Part shown: piece by piece, positions 10,560 to 32,764 of the stretch | Layout of the letters: every line of letters starts with the position of its first letter | How positions within the stretch are numbered: position 1 is the stretch's first letter | Assembly: GCA_022494885.1 (NCBI GenBank) | Contig: JAGVSM010002703.1 | Coordinates: forward strand, 186,001-250,000 | Origin: Micrasema longulum | Lineage: Eukaryota > Arthropoda > Insecta > Trichoptera > Brachycentridae | Direction: 5' to 3' | Length of the DNA stretch: 64,000 nt | Translations under genes and position numbers: made by a program | The notes under the pieces: generated by a model | Told to the model about the DNA's origin: nothing | Seen by the model: the letters and a program-made list of their open reading frames with translations, nothing else | The model's database searches: none

Positions 10560-11880
10560 CATCCAACTTTTATTTTTCTCTGTGCCTACCATTGGAGAAC
10601 GAGGTAAATTGCATGATATTTCATGCATAATTATTTCAAGAATTTGACTCATGTTGCATGTTTATTGGTCATGTATGACATACTAATTTTTATTGACAAT
10701 CTTTGGAACTTATGGGGAAAATTTTATTTACTACTTTTGTACACTTTGTGGAAATTTGTTATTGGTTCAGAGTTTATACAATATATAAGTTGTTTACTAT
10801 AAATATGTACTTAGAACTGTTGGTTTCCCAAATAAAATAAGTGCTTCCTTCTTCTTTCATTCCTGTGTAGCAGCCTAGAAATGTCAATGTGAAATAAAAT
10901 TAATTATCCACCATTAATAGTATTATTTTGTTTCAGAATGGTGATTGTTGATGCCATCTTGATCTGCACGGAGAAAATATTTTTCATCCAAGAATAGCAG
11001 GGATATAATACTGATAACTGTGCAATTTTTAAATAATACAAAATTATTATTTTTGATAATCAAATATACTAACCACTAACCACTCATGTATATAATATTA
11101 TTTTACAAGTGTCAGTTTTCTTTCTCGATTCTTTCTGACGCATCTAATAGAATCGAAGGATTTATTTTAACAGTAAAATAAAACTATTAAAAATGTTTTT
11201 AATTTTTTTTATATATGTATTCCTATTCCACTATATACTATAATAAATTTATTGTGCAATATGAATATAAAATTGTTTTTTTAATACAAGACAGAAAAAA
11301 ATAAATTGCGTGCTAATACTTTTATTTAAAAAAGCAATTTTGTATTCATATTGTACAATAAATATCAATCTATAATGTAACGCAGTAATTCGAATTTTTG
11401 CGCCTTCTCACTAAGAAGCGCTGCAATCGACGCCAAAATGCGACTGCACAAAATGATATAGATGCCATAACGACAAGGTTAAAAAATTAAATCGTGGGTA
11501 CCTAAAAAAAAACTGAGGGTGTGAAAAGGGAAGATAGAATTCGGCAGGGTATTTTATATTATCTGAAAATGGATATTTTAAATGCAAAGGTGCATTTACT
11601 CCATCTATTGAGCATTTTTGTTTAAAATGGGGCAAGGGAGACATGCTCCCACCATACTATTTTGATATAACTTTTCGTTTACAGTGATTGTATTATTTCT
11701 TTATAACCAGATAGTTGCAGAATACATATAGCCTTAAATATGTATATATTTATGAAAATGTCAGGCTAGACAAAAGAGTTAAATTGATCGTATTATCATC
11801 CGGTTAATTGTTGGTCTCTAACAGTAATTAGATTTTTTAAAATAAAAATCAACATTTTATCATAAAATAAATTCAACAAT
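10560..11880. other. Intergenic AT-rich stretch without a recognisable gene
   Basis: A strong acceptor-like site (TTTTGTTTCAG) at about 10,937 is followed by AATAAA-like motifs near 11,175. They could belong to a short non-coding transcript from the THAP-like start. Nothing else can be supported. Confidence 0.3.
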
Positions 11881-11882
11881 GT

Positions 11883-12490
11883 TTGTTTATGTCCAAATGC
11901 TTCCAGACTGGCTGGATTTCCTCCCTAGGGAGTTGTTCATATTTAAATTTATTTCAACAGAGAGGGAAAACATTTTTGAGAAGGGAATATGGAAGTCTAG
12001 GCATTTACAGGGCTTATGACCTGTCATTGGCTGGTTTAAGTGGCCACTTTACACACTGTGTAACATTCACCATTCAGCCCATGTTTGAACATCTACATTT
12101 CCTCAACTCTTCCATCTATTGACTTTTGTGAAGTAAAAGAGCTGAAACCTTTATCACGTGGGTGAGATTCATCCGGCTGAACCAAATCACCTACTAGGCA
12201 ACGCCTGAAAACAATTTTCCAATTTTTATACTTCTTCCTTTTGCATTTGGACATAATCAAACATTGTTGAATTACTACCTGGTAAAAGAAGAAGTATAAA
12301 AATTGGAAAATTGTTTTAAGGCGTTGCCTAGTAGGTGATTTGATTCAGCCAGTGATAGGTTTCAACTTCATCAAACATAAATGTTTTAAACCAGTTGACA
12401 GGTAATAATCCCCAAGTGTGTAAACTTCCATAGCCCTTCTCAAAAATGTTCAAATGTTTTCCCTCTCTGTTGAAATAAATTTAAATAAAA
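11883..12490. repeat. Family F1: two copies head to head forming a fold-back of ~600 bp
   Basis: The plus-oriented arm starts with 'TTTATTTCAACAGAGAGGGA' (about 11,950) and the minus arm ends with 'TCCCTCTCTGTTGAAATAAA' reversed (about 12,480). Both arms carry the 'GGCGTTGCCTAGTAGGTGA' block and 'GAAGAAGTATAAAAATTGG'. The 12,360-12,490 arm is internally deleted relative to the left arm. Confidence 0.75.
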
Positions 12491-12609
12491 TAAATTAATG
12501 AACACTTTAAAACATTTGACTAATTATCAGCTCTAGGTTGTAGTGTAATATAAAATTATCACAAATTGAACACAAGTATATTACATAAGTACCTATATAA
12601 TTAATTATT

Positions 12610-12700
12610 TGTACTAACTCAACACAGGTCTAAGGTCCCATGAAGTTGAAATTTACGTCTCAAAAAATGGAAATAAAGTACTGTGAGTAAATAAAATAAA
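12610..12700 (+). repeat. LINE 3'-tail copy (family T1)
   Basis: Contains 'CTCAACACAGGTCTAAGGTC' ... 'CATGAAGTTGAAATTTACG' and a TAAATAAAATAAATA tail, a diverged copy of the tail seen at 1.95, 46.9 and 49.2 kb. Confidence 0.5.
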
Positions 12701-12729
12701 TATTAAAAAATACTTTTAAGTGCCAACCA

Positions 12730-12840
12730 GGGCTGGTATTCCAAATGATCTTGCGGCCGTATTATCTGGTGTATTTACATACAAAATACATGAAAAAAAC
12801 TGTTTTCTCGTGCCGCAAGAGTGGTTCAGAATAGCATCCC
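12730..12840. mobile_element. Short fold-back MITE (family M2), 111 bp, copy 1
   Basis: Begins GGGCTGGTATTCCAAA and ends with a near reverse complement (AGAATAGCATCCC). Interior 'TTGCGGCCGTATTAT' and 'TTTTCTCGTGCCGC' match the equal-length copy at 31,571-31,681. Confidence 0.65.
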
Positions 12841-13004
12841 AGTACACTACAAAACGAACTTATCTACACTTGATTACCATCTTCAGGGTTTTCGAGAGCA
12901 GCCAGACACATTCTGGTTCTACTTCATACACAGAAATATATTCTTCATTCTGGCCTGGGCACATAAAAAATATAACAAAAACAAATAAATACTATTCATG
13001 TCTA

Positions 13005-13445
13005 AATTTGTTGCAACAGAGGGAAAACATTTTTGAGAAGAGAATATGTGAGTCTAGGCATTTACAGGGCTTATGACCTGTCATTGACTGGTTTAATTGG
13101 CCACTTTACACACTGTGTAACATTCACCATTCTGCCACATTTCCACATATCCACATTTCCTCAGCTCTTTCATCTGTTGACTTTTGTGAAGTAAAAGATC
13201 TGATACCTTTATCATGCGGGTGAGATTCATCCGGCTGAACCAATTCACCTACCAGGCAACGCCTGAAAACAATTTTTATACTTCTTCTTTTACCAGTTAC
13301 TTGATTAAATAATGTTTTGAGTATGTCCAAATGTTTGCAGACAGGCTGGATTTCCTCCCTAGGGAGTTATTCAGAATAAAATTAATATTAAATTTGCCTG
13401 TCGGCAAACATTTGGACATACTCAAAACATTGTTGAATATTCATG
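13005..13445 (+). repeat. Dispersed repeat family F1, long copy
   Basis: The most complete arm: GTTGCAACAGAGGGAAAAC, the TACAGGGCTTATGACCTG core, the TTACACACTGTGTAACATTC block, GTGAGATTCATCCGGCTGA, CAGGCAACGCCTGAAAAC, then GTCCAAATGTTTGCAGACAG. Its right end folds back on itself: the GTCCAAATGTTTGC block at about 13,325 recurs inverted at about 13,403, with TTTTGAGTATG / CATACTCAAAA outside. Confidence 0.75.
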
Positions 13446-13479
13446 TCAATTACTGGGTATTATTTTTTGCCGTATAAGG

Positions 13480-16430
13480 AAATGAAACAAAAAATCATCT
13501 TTTTCAATGGTTAAATTTATTTCACACAACAATTTTAATATTATCACCGGAGAAAATAACATATTCCTACCCAATATAAAAATTATTTTTTACAGTTTTT
13601 GGAGCAGAAAATTAACAGCAAAGCAAATGTTAATTCGGTTTTATTTTTATTGCAGTGGCAAGTGGTAATTATGTAATTTATGGCGTCATTCACTTGACTA
13701 AATATAAGTATGTATGTATATCACTAGTATTAATTTGACGCTAACCCTTTAATGTGTTCTTTCTATGTGGGGAGGACTTTATATAGCCAACAATCTCAGG
13801 TACAATTCTAATCATTAAGGTTGATATGCAAATCCTAAACAAACAATTCACTTTTTTTACAGAAAATGATCACCAGAATTATTGTTCAATAATATTTATA
13901 AGTTAATCGTGAATACAGAGAGATCTTTTATCACGAAGTATTATAAAAAGTATACGCGAAGAGTTAATTAAAAAAACAATTAAAGCCTCAAACAGCATGA
14001 AAAATATAATCAGAAAACATTTGTAAGCTAAAGCTTAGATAATAATAAATTAAAACAATTGTTTAGTCATTAACAAACATTTCATTCCTACCACAAAGTA
14101 TCCAATAGCCTTCCCAAGAAATTTGTATTCAATAAATTAAGTCTGTAGTTGTTAAAGTTATCTGCATACATTACTATGTATGTATGTATGTACATGTAAT
14201 TTTAATGTATTGTATATAATTTATTGTTGGCACACTCGCAGAACAATTGCTCTAGGAGTTACAAAATTATCATCAAATTATAAAAAAATGTATTAAACAT
14301 GTAAAGATGAGCAAATAATCAAAAATCAATTTTACAATAGCATACACAAATAAAAATTACATCACATTTTTTAAACTCATTATTTGAACAATTGAAACCT
14401 GGTGAACACAAAAGAAAATAAAGGGAGGAATATTTATCCCAATTTTACAAGTGAAATTAAATCAAATCCGTTTTGGAATAAAGGCATGTACATAATTTTG
14501 TCAATAATAAAATATATATTTTTTAAGCCATTTTAACCATAAAACTTAGTTCTAGCTAATCTTAACTATCTAGATTAATTAAGCGTATTTACAAAGCGCT
14601 TGTCATCAGATAAACATAATTATCACTAATATACAGATCCACCTAACTATTCAATTATTTACATTTCCTATTTTTAAAGAGGAAAAACCCGATTTGTATA
14701 AAAGCATGCTTAAAATATTAGCAGAACCTTTTTATCTTGTCTTTTAGAAGCATCTTATGTAGCGAAATTTTAAGTAAGCTATAATAGTTACTGGGCTGGT
14801 ATTATGAACGCAATTTGAACGCATTATATGCGCTATAATGTGTTAAAATTGCGTTCATAATACCAATCCTGGTTTAAAATCAGGTTATTACAGCAGCACA
14901 TACATTGTATTAACAGTCAGCAATTGAATACTTGAAGTTTGAACTGTGATCTGTCAATACATAAAGAATAATTTATATTGCACATGTTAGGAAGAAGGTA
15001 TGTTACCTATGTTTATTTTGTGTCTGGACGTATTTCTAAGTTAGACTATGGTAATACGGCGGACCCTTATGGAAATACTTTGTGTGAATTCATGTACACA
15101 AATAATGTATCTCGGAACGTTTTCCATCTTAGTTTTGCAGTGCTCTAGATATGTATCAATATTTGCAGTTTTCATACTATTTGCGAGGGATTAGGGATTA
15201 GACTACGAGAAATGAAACTAAATATTCTGTCTACACCTGTGTTTGAATAATATACATTCCTACACATATTGTCATGAGTATTCAACAAGTAAACCGATTA
15301 GAATATATTCATTTTTATGTTTGAAAAGAGTACATATAAGCCAATATAATTATCGGATACATTTCACACTAAAACATTTTAAGTGAATTTGTTTAAAAAA
15401 ATCATCGCCAATGTAGTAAGTCAAATATTAGTTTCAAAACACTTTCATTGGATTATTGTTAGCAACCTTTTGACGTGTTCAATAAAATGTGACAAAAAAA
15501 GAGACAAGAAAATATTGGTGTTATTTCGAATGGGAGACATTTCCAGAAAGGCTAATTTATTGAATATACTACCATAGGTGTTTTAGAACAGAGACAGAAC
15601 TTATTTCCATAGTGGATTTGTAACAATATGTCACAATAACATGTTAAAATCAGTCAACAAATTTAGTCTTTGAACTCCCTTGGCTTTATATAACCCAAGC
15701 ACTAGGTAAATCAGAAACAAAAATCATTACTTCGGATCATTCCACGTTAACACTATTTATTTTAAAGTACGTAATAATCTCATGAATAATTAAATAATAA
15801 TGCAGTAAAAAAATATAAGTAAATCTTACGGATGAAAAATTCATAATTTATCTTACAAGCAAAAATGTATCGTGATGCTTACAAATGAGTTATATTGCCT
15901 CAAACTGATTTTGACATTTTATTCTTATTTATATCAAGTATATTTTAATGTAATGCTGAATTTGCAGCATGATAATAAATCAACTGTATTATGTTATATG
16001 AATTTAAATCAGTTCACAATCAATTCCATTTTATAAAGAAAATTACATTTGAACATAAATTCCTCAAAACTAAAAATTTCATATGTACAAGATTTTAAAG
16101 CATTTCAAAATCAAATTTTGAGACAAGTTTCACATAAAGCACGCATCAGTCTACTGCGAGTTATTAAAATTTAAAATATAAAATAATGTATAAATTATCT
16201 AAAATAACGTAGAGAGATCTTGGCGTACAATAATTAAGTTAAGTGTAAATTCCTAATGTTTTCTGCAAAATACCTAAATTCGTATTAGAGCTAAAATTCT
16301 CGCAACTCCTATTACGCAATACATGAATGTTATAAAAGTTTGTCTTAGTTTAGAAATTTGGGAGTCGCAGATGCAGGGGTCAACCTATGTATAATTTAAA
16401 CATGATTCTTGCGCATGTTCCATAGCCCAG
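13480..16430 (-). other. AT-rich stretch downstream of CHIC, possible long 3' UTR
   Basis: About 2.9 kb without TE similarity except one 77-bp fold-back at 14,793. On the minus strand AATAAA-type signals (TTTATT on the plus strand) occur at several points, for example near 15,757, 15,919 and 13,512. A long 3' UTR for CHIC is possible but cannot be proven from sequence alone. A short (ATGT) run lies near 14,175-14,195. Confidence 0.3.
14793..14869. mobile_element. Short fold-back, ~77 bp
   Basis: GGTATTATGAACGCAATTT at the left end is matched by its reverse complement (AAATTGCGTTCATAATACC) at the right end, with a second inner match around ATTATATGCGC / GCGCTATAAT. It resembles a minimal MITE with GG(G)CTGGTATT-type ends. 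Confidence 0.6.
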
Positions 16431-16431
16431 T

Positions 16432-26235
<9,804 letters not shown>

Positions 26236-26420
26236 TACTAGAAATAATACGAAATCAAAAAAATCACAAAACACTATCGCGTTAGGACCGACTCATCACT
26301 CATGGCCAACTTGCAGTCTACAAACTTAAAAGTTAAAGGGAAATTGCTTCCATTATTTCATGTCTGCTTGGTGCTGCCACATTCAGAATACTAAGCTAGG
26401 ACACGAACCAACCCACTTGA
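26236..26420 (-). promoter_or_regulatory. Probable CHIC 5' UTR and promoter
   Basis: Lies directly upstream of the CHIC start codon. No TATA box is evident. Chosen by position only. Confidence 0.35.
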
Positions 26421-26509
26421 AATGCACTAGGAACGTAAATACTTCAAAGTATTGGCAAAACTTGAATGTAATTCCTCTACCAACCAACAGATGCCACATC
26501 TCTACCTTT

Positions 26510-26745
26510 TAAAAAAAAATAACGAATTAAAATAATGCAATGGTTTTAATTGATTTATTTTTAAATTAGCACTAACACAGATCGAGGAAACCAACAATAG
26601 AGGTGAATTTTCCAGAATACGGAGGATTGAGAAAAATATTATTTGCAATCTATTTATATGTACGAGGATCATCGAAATTCGAACCCGGAACCCACGGGAA
26701 ACAAAAGTCTTGACCATTCACCACGGCACAAGGGTAGGAATAAAA
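26510..26745 (-). repeat. tRNA-derived SINE (minus strand)
   Basis: On the minus strand a pol III B box, CCGGGTTCGAATTTCG (near 26,673-26,688), lies about 30 bp after an A-box-like CGTGGTGAATGGTCA (near 26,710-26,725). The order and spacing are tRNA-like, but no tRNA fold is complete. Confidence 0.5.
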
Positions 26746-26749
26746 TTAT

Positions 26750-28890
26750 ATTCATTTATAAGAAATAACAAGATCATTTTTGAACAATAATAATGATATC
26801 CTCGTAATATTCTAAAGTCTAGTGAAGGGTCAAAAATCATAAGCGGCAACTTCGAAATAATAATGGATTTGAGAATTTGCTTCCGAGATGTATTCGAATC
26901 CTTATTTAATACCATTTATTATTCATTTTTATCAAAAGGTTTTTTTGTTTTTGCCCAACGAACTAAGTTTTCATCAAATAATGTAACTCTATTTAGTTTG
27001 GGTAAAATCATAATAATATTTGAGTTATTTTACACAAACTAAATACGAAGTTACATCATTGAACGTGGAACATCACAAAGAAACTGCTTCACATGTTGGT
27101 TTCAATTTTGTCATTATTTGTCCTTACAGCATTTCACAATCCCATCAACGATATAGAAACATTTTTAATAAAATGTTTACAAGTAGGTAAGTAGCAAGTA
27201 GGCGTTTCTTTTATTATATAATATGATAAAATAATTAGGTACCAACTAAACTTAATTTTTTTTCTGGCATTCATTTTCTCGGATCAATTTTTGAAACAAA
27301 TTTCATGATAGTAACGTCGCGCGTCGCGGTAATTCTATGCACCCAGAGACGATGTAGAATTGTAGAACCATAGAATTAAGAATAGTCGTGATGTCGCATT
27401 CGTGATGTCGCCGCGTAATGTTGCACGATGGGAAAAAATATAATCAAAACACAAATGTAAGGTAAAAAAGCAAACTTTTAATTTCTCTCAAATTTTATTG
27501 TGCAGGCGGAAATATTGATTGACTCAACAGAGTAGATAAGTAAAGGGTCATTCAATAAGAGTAATTGAATTAATAAACTTTGAACTTAAAATAAAAAAAC
27601 ATTTTTTTTTTTTACATAAAACGGATATTTTTATATCATGTCAAATAATATTTGATGTTTTAAAGATAATGTCGGTCAAATGTCCACCACAGAGTTTTTT
27701 AATCCGATATCCAATTTTCATTAGTTCTCTCATTAGATGAGCAAAGTAGGTTAAAACAATTTACTACCCTGCCAACACTAACAAAATGGTCATTTTGTTT
27801 TCTTCGACAATCTGACAGATGGAAAAATAAATATTTTCTAAGTAATGTATTTGCTACTTACACATTCATTCGCTTATTACACATGAAATTTGATCCCATC
27901 ATGTTTCTTTAAGGTCCTAGCAGTATTTTTACACTTTAAAAGGACACAACACGGCATAGTTGAATTCAAATCAGGAGTTGCGCACTGAGCGACGTCTACA
28001 AAGAAACTAATGGGTCAAAACGTAAAACTACTCATTTATGAGTAGTTTAGTCGCCTTCTGTTTGATGTGTGTATGCGGTTTCTGGACTGTTCTTAATTCT
28101 ATTAGAACTATAACTAGTCACACCAATTCTATAATTCCTTTGAAAGAAAAAAAATAATATAATTTTTGAAAGTTATTAACTTCACAGTAGTTTAATATGT
28201 ACACAGAGTTTTAAGATTGATTAGAGTCAATACCAGAACCAAACTATCTCCAATACACCAACAGGAAGTTTTGTCTATAAATCCACGTGTATTGGACTAG
28301 TTTGGATTTTAATTACACAGTCGGTATTTTTAAATCTTGGTTAAATATTAAAGCAACCAAAAGTAAAGGCGTGAAGGCTTTTATGTGTGACATTAAGATT
28401 TTTTAATCATGCCTATGTAAATACCGCCATTATTCAAAGAATGTCAAAATAATATAAGTTCAAAAACGGAACTCAAGTGTAAAAACATAATAATTTTTAG
28501 TAATGGCCACAATAAAGTTTATTATTTATAGTACCTACCTACTATTATTTTAGTTATTTGATTTCGCATGTTTTCTGGTTTTTAAATTAGCAGCATATTC
28601 GCAATATATAGGTAATAATGTGTATTGTATTATTAACTATAAAAAGTTCAATCGAAATTAGGCATGACATGGTTTTATATTTTTGCGCCTCATAATAAAA
28701 TTATTTATCCAAGGTTCTGATTCAAACTGAAAATCAACATTTGACAATAGTAATTAAAAAACAAAAAAAACGTATTTTCAGTGTCTGGCGGAATGCCACA
28801 TATAATTACGTGCTTCTTACTAATAACAAAGAGGACATGTAATGAGAAAGTTTAGGGTCTTTTTTTATTATTTGTTAATAGACTATTATT
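26750..28890. other. Intergenic stretch, no gene recognised
   Basis: AT-rich with one local CpG cluster at 27,310-27,420 (GTCGCGCGTCGCGG and two GTGATGTCGC motifs). It has no long frame and no clear promoter. Confidence 0.35.
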
Positions 28891-28899
28891 TTTTAAATA

Positions 28900-29070
28900 T
28901 TTTTTATATAGCGCTATGATTTTGTAAAGTTTTGTATTTCTGAAATAACATTGTTAGTTTTTCCGATCGGTTCGTTTACGGTAAGCCAACCGGATATCCT
29001 TCACAGCTCTCATATCATTGGTTGGTTCATATGAACCAGTGACGTCGATCAAAGTATAGAAGTCGAGTGG
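28900..29070 (+). repeat. Dispersed repeat family F5, copy 2
   Basis: Contains AGCGCTATGATTTTGTAAAG, CATTGGTTGGTTCATATGAA and CCAGTGACGTCG, in the same order as the 6-kb and 47-kb copies. Confidence 0.6.
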
Positions 29071-29281
29071 AGATAAGTCATTGTCGTAATGCATTGATTG
29101 GCGCGATCGACTATCATGCTTGGGTTCCTGTGTTCGATTCATCGGTTAGACGTGACATATTAGTTTTAAAGGTGGTTTTACACGGCAATATTTAATTGTT
29201 TCTGGACTAGAACCTGAAGTATAAGGCTGATCACATTACCTCCCATGTAACAAAAAGATCTAGATGCGCTGGAATTGAAGT

Positions 29282-29895
29282 AGGGGAGACCGAGGAGGGT
29301 TGAAACAGTTTTTACATTCTCTAGTATATCTCAGCCAAAAAAAGCCCTACCTTTATGAATTTTTACTTCAACATAGCTATTTTTACACAATATGTAATTT
29401 TAATTAAAATTAAGTAAAAATAATCAAGGTCAAAGAGAAAATCGGCTAAAACTGAAACGACTCCCCACGTTACAATTTTCCTAGTACCAAGGTAAGTTGA
29501 AACAGAGGTCAAGATGAGTTGAAACTGTTCGGTATTTTTTATTGAACGGGATTTAATAAATGAACATGAGTTTTCCAGTATTTGAACTCGACCAATTATC
29601 ACAGACTGTGTTTTCTTTTTCATAAATCGAAACAGTGAAATGTAGTTAAGATTGTATGATGATGCGGCATTTCTGAGACTCTGCTCCCTTAAGTCACCTT
29701 CTCATAGGCTAGTTTATAGATTTCTTTGCTAGTCATGCCCTTATCTGTCTTTCTAATATATTGATTGGGCATTCTGGAACAAGAACTTTAAACAATTCAG
29801 TATTGAAATTCACACCACAAAACATTATATTTAAGAAAATAGATTAAAAAGGAAAGTTGAAAGAAGCTGTTTCAACTCTCTTAGGCCCGAAAAAT
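29282..29895. repeat. Possible inverted-repeat element with GTTGAAAC ends
   Basis: AGGGTTGAAACAGTTTTT near 29,297 and its partial reverse complement AGCTGTTTCAACTCTC near 29,866 suggest terminal inverted repeats. Two further GTTGAAAC motifs occur inside (29,492; 29,518). Target duplications were not found. Confidence 0.35.
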
Positions 29896-30689
29896 CACAC
29901 CATGTTTAGAATAATGGCTTTTAACTTTAACTTCAAAACTAGAGGCGAGCTATTAAAAATAATATCACACTTTAAAACTTGAATAGTGAGTGAAATAATA
30001 TCACGTCAGCATTTTCGTAAAACGTATCGAATAATAGGCCATTAAAGTATCCGCCAAAAATTTTCTTTTAGGTTTTTTTTTGTTCCGATGTCGTATACAC
30101 CTAACCACTCCCTGTAGACTGCTGTTGCCAACTCCCTCATGTGGCGCATCAAAAACGTAATAAATACGCGATGTTGCCAGTTCTCTATCGATCATAGATT
30201 TCTTGAAATCGCCATTGTTACAATCTCCTCGGTATCCCTTACTAATACAGTGTTCTATGTAACACTAGGTGCGAATAGGGAAATCGTAATGATTTTTCCT
30301 CACTAGTGTTTCTTATTAATTTTGTTAAATTCTCTTCATTCGTGGGGTGTACGAGTACGAGTACTTATTCCACATTTATCAGCTTTTTCATATGGTAGAT
30401 ATATTAACAGAAACTTATTTAAAGGCTGTTAATCTTGTGAAATAATGCAGCGCAGCGTTCGGCTTGTGGTCTGTTTTTACTGGGTACTATTAGAACGTGT
30501 CTCTACTAAATAATACATTATACAAGCATATACCTACCTTACATTATATTACGAGCAAAGAACCTCGCCCAAGGCGGGCGTGGTCAGATGGTGTAAGATG
30601 ACCATGCTTTCAAGACTACGCAAATAAATTATTGATTGACGGGTCAGTTTAAGAGTTGAAAAAAGTTTAGATGCGTGTTTAAAAAGTTT

Positions 30690-31100
30690 GAAGTTAAATA
30701 ATTGTTGCGTTTATGTCAAAATAAGATAAACCCTGTTAGCACTACGCGAAGGAACTACATACTAAAGTGGTACTCGCAAAGTTTTGCTTTTAATCTTATG
30801 AAACATAATTTAAACCAAGTGAGGGATATCACTAGAGCCCGTACAGGGCACTGCAGATTGATTAAACGCCTTGCTCTAATGAACCTTTCTGATACTTCTT
30901 GATGTAGATTCTGCAGTGCAGATGATAAACCACCCATACAGATTATATTTGAATGTGATGCTATACATCACAAATGAAGCCGCATCCTCGGGGGACCACT
31001 GGTTAATAGCCCCATCTAATAGCCCGATACTAAGGACCTGGGCTTGGAAGGGGACATTTGGCAATATTCGCCCTTTACTCAGTAGTCAGGCTCTTTAAAC
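30690..31100 (+). mobile_element. LINE RNase H-region tail (R1/Jockey-like), copy 2
   Basis: Reads NQVRDITRARTGHCRLIKR, then a stop, then CRFCSADDKPPIQIIFECD. The sequence after it ('CGCATCCTCGGGGGACCACT') repeats at 8.18 kb. This is the C-terminal RNase H and zinc-knuckle-like end of a LINE polyprotein, with internal stops. Confidence 0.65.
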
Positions 31101-31342
31101 ACCCGGACTTGGAGGGCGAGAACTAATTTACGGAGACCCGTCACAATAGATCAACACAGATGGCAGGTGACGTCAGAAGCTCATATAGCCCTGATCATCA
31201 TTTTTCAGAATAAGAACTTTCCACTTGTTTATTTATTCAGCAGCGTATCTTGATAAAAAAAGAGGGCAAGATGATCAATATTACGCTGCAGGCGCTAGTT
31301 TAGTAAACACTCTTTATAATAAATATTTCATGTCAATTATAT

Positions 31343-31397
31343 CGGGAGTCGAACCTGAGACCTCTTGCATGGCAGGCAAACGCGCTGACCATTGAGA
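31343..31397 (-). repeat. SINE family S1 head fragment (minus)
   Basis: On the minus strand, TGCCATGCAAGAGGTCTC followed by B box AGGTTCGACTCCC, matching the SINEs at 47.95 and 55.02 kb. Confidence 0.5.
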
Positions 31398-31570
31398 AAT
31401 TGACTGATGTTGCGAAAGCGATTAAACCAGCTACTGGTTTTTCTAAATTAGTGGATTTAAGTTTCACTCGTCTTTTAATTCTATAATAAAATATAATGAA
31501 CTTTCGCCAAAAAAATTCACTAATAAACTTGAGGATAATTCTGTTGACTTGGCATTGTTATCCGGGCCCA

Positions 31571-31681
31571 GGGGTGGTATTCCAAACGCCCTTGCGGCCG
31601 TATTATTCCGCGTATTTACATACAAAATACACGAGAAAAACAGTTTTCTCGTGCCGCGAGAGCGGTTTAGAATAGCACCCC
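31571..31681. mobile_element. Short fold-back MITE (family M2), 111 bp, copy 2
   Basis: GGGGTGGTATTCCAAAC at the left; GTTTAGAATAGCACCCC at the right is its near reverse complement. Same length as the copy at 12,730. Confidence 0.7.
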
Positions 31682-32390
31682 AGGGCGCAGAAATAATTTT
31701 ACTTTACACTTAAACAAACACAAACAAATAAATTTACTTTGTACTGGGCCTTGGGCGTATGGACAAATTAATCCATTAATAATATAGAAATACCAACATA
31801 ATTATAAGTTATATTTATTTAAATGCACAGTGTCCGAACATATTGCTATTCGGCCGATTAGTTCTGACCTTTTGCGGCAAAGAACAGTAAAGTTAATAAA
31901 AGCGCGCGTCGACCTTTTCTAGTAGACACTTCGTGCTTAATCTGTCATGAAATAAATACCTACCTACCTATTATCTGTTTAGTCTACCATATTATATATA
32001 TTGCAGTTCTTTGTTGGAACAGCTGGATTCTGCTTTAGGGCTAGTTTGCATGAACAAATTACTAGCAACGTCTTTCCGCCGAATCTAGCTTGTTAAAGCG
32101 ATAAATTGCGTACAAAAACTTAAGCGAAATAGAAAATATAGGTATAACACGTCATTTTACAATCAGTCGGAGAGTCTTATTTCTAACGCAAATAATAATT
32201 CTCGTTTAAATATCGATTTAACTCTTTCCACAATCAGTTATTTAAAAATCAATAATATGATATGAATATGAGTAATAGCAGACTCTCATAGTACGAGTAA
32301 ATGTATGGGAATATCTATATTTTTTCCCAGAATATATATATTTTTTAAAGGTGGTAAACTCCTAGGTACCCGTTCTCCGTCCGTTTAAGG

Positions 32391-32672
32391 CAGTGGTGGC
32401 CAAACCGTGGCGCATTGAACGATCACAGGTGGCGCATTGCATTATTGTGGCCATTATTTAAAAAAAAGACGCCATGACGTAAATTAATTAATTTAATTCC
32501 GTGATTTAGGTATTCATTTTCCACTCATAAGCGAAGCAGTTCCAATTCCTATCTCTATTTTACAACCCCAAACGTGAACGTAAGAAGGTAAAACAAGTTC
32601 GAGTTGTATGGCGCATCTGACCTTGTATGTGAAAAAATTGGCGCATGGTATACAAAATGCTGGCCACCACTG
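32391..32672. mobile_element. hAT-type MITE, 282 bp, with perfect 8-bp target duplication
   Basis: Terminal inverted repeats CAGTGGTGGCCA / TGGCCACCACTG are flanked on both sides by GTTTAAGG (32383-32390 and 32673-32680). TIRs beginning CAG and 8-bp duplications are the hallmark of hAT elements. No transposase; non-autonomous. Confidence 0.88.
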
Positions 32673-32764
32673 GTTTAAGGTATCTTACGGAACACATTAA
32701 GTTTGTGATAATTTATTTAGACCTATACTTTTTTCGGCAAATAAAATATGTAAATTTTATTATT

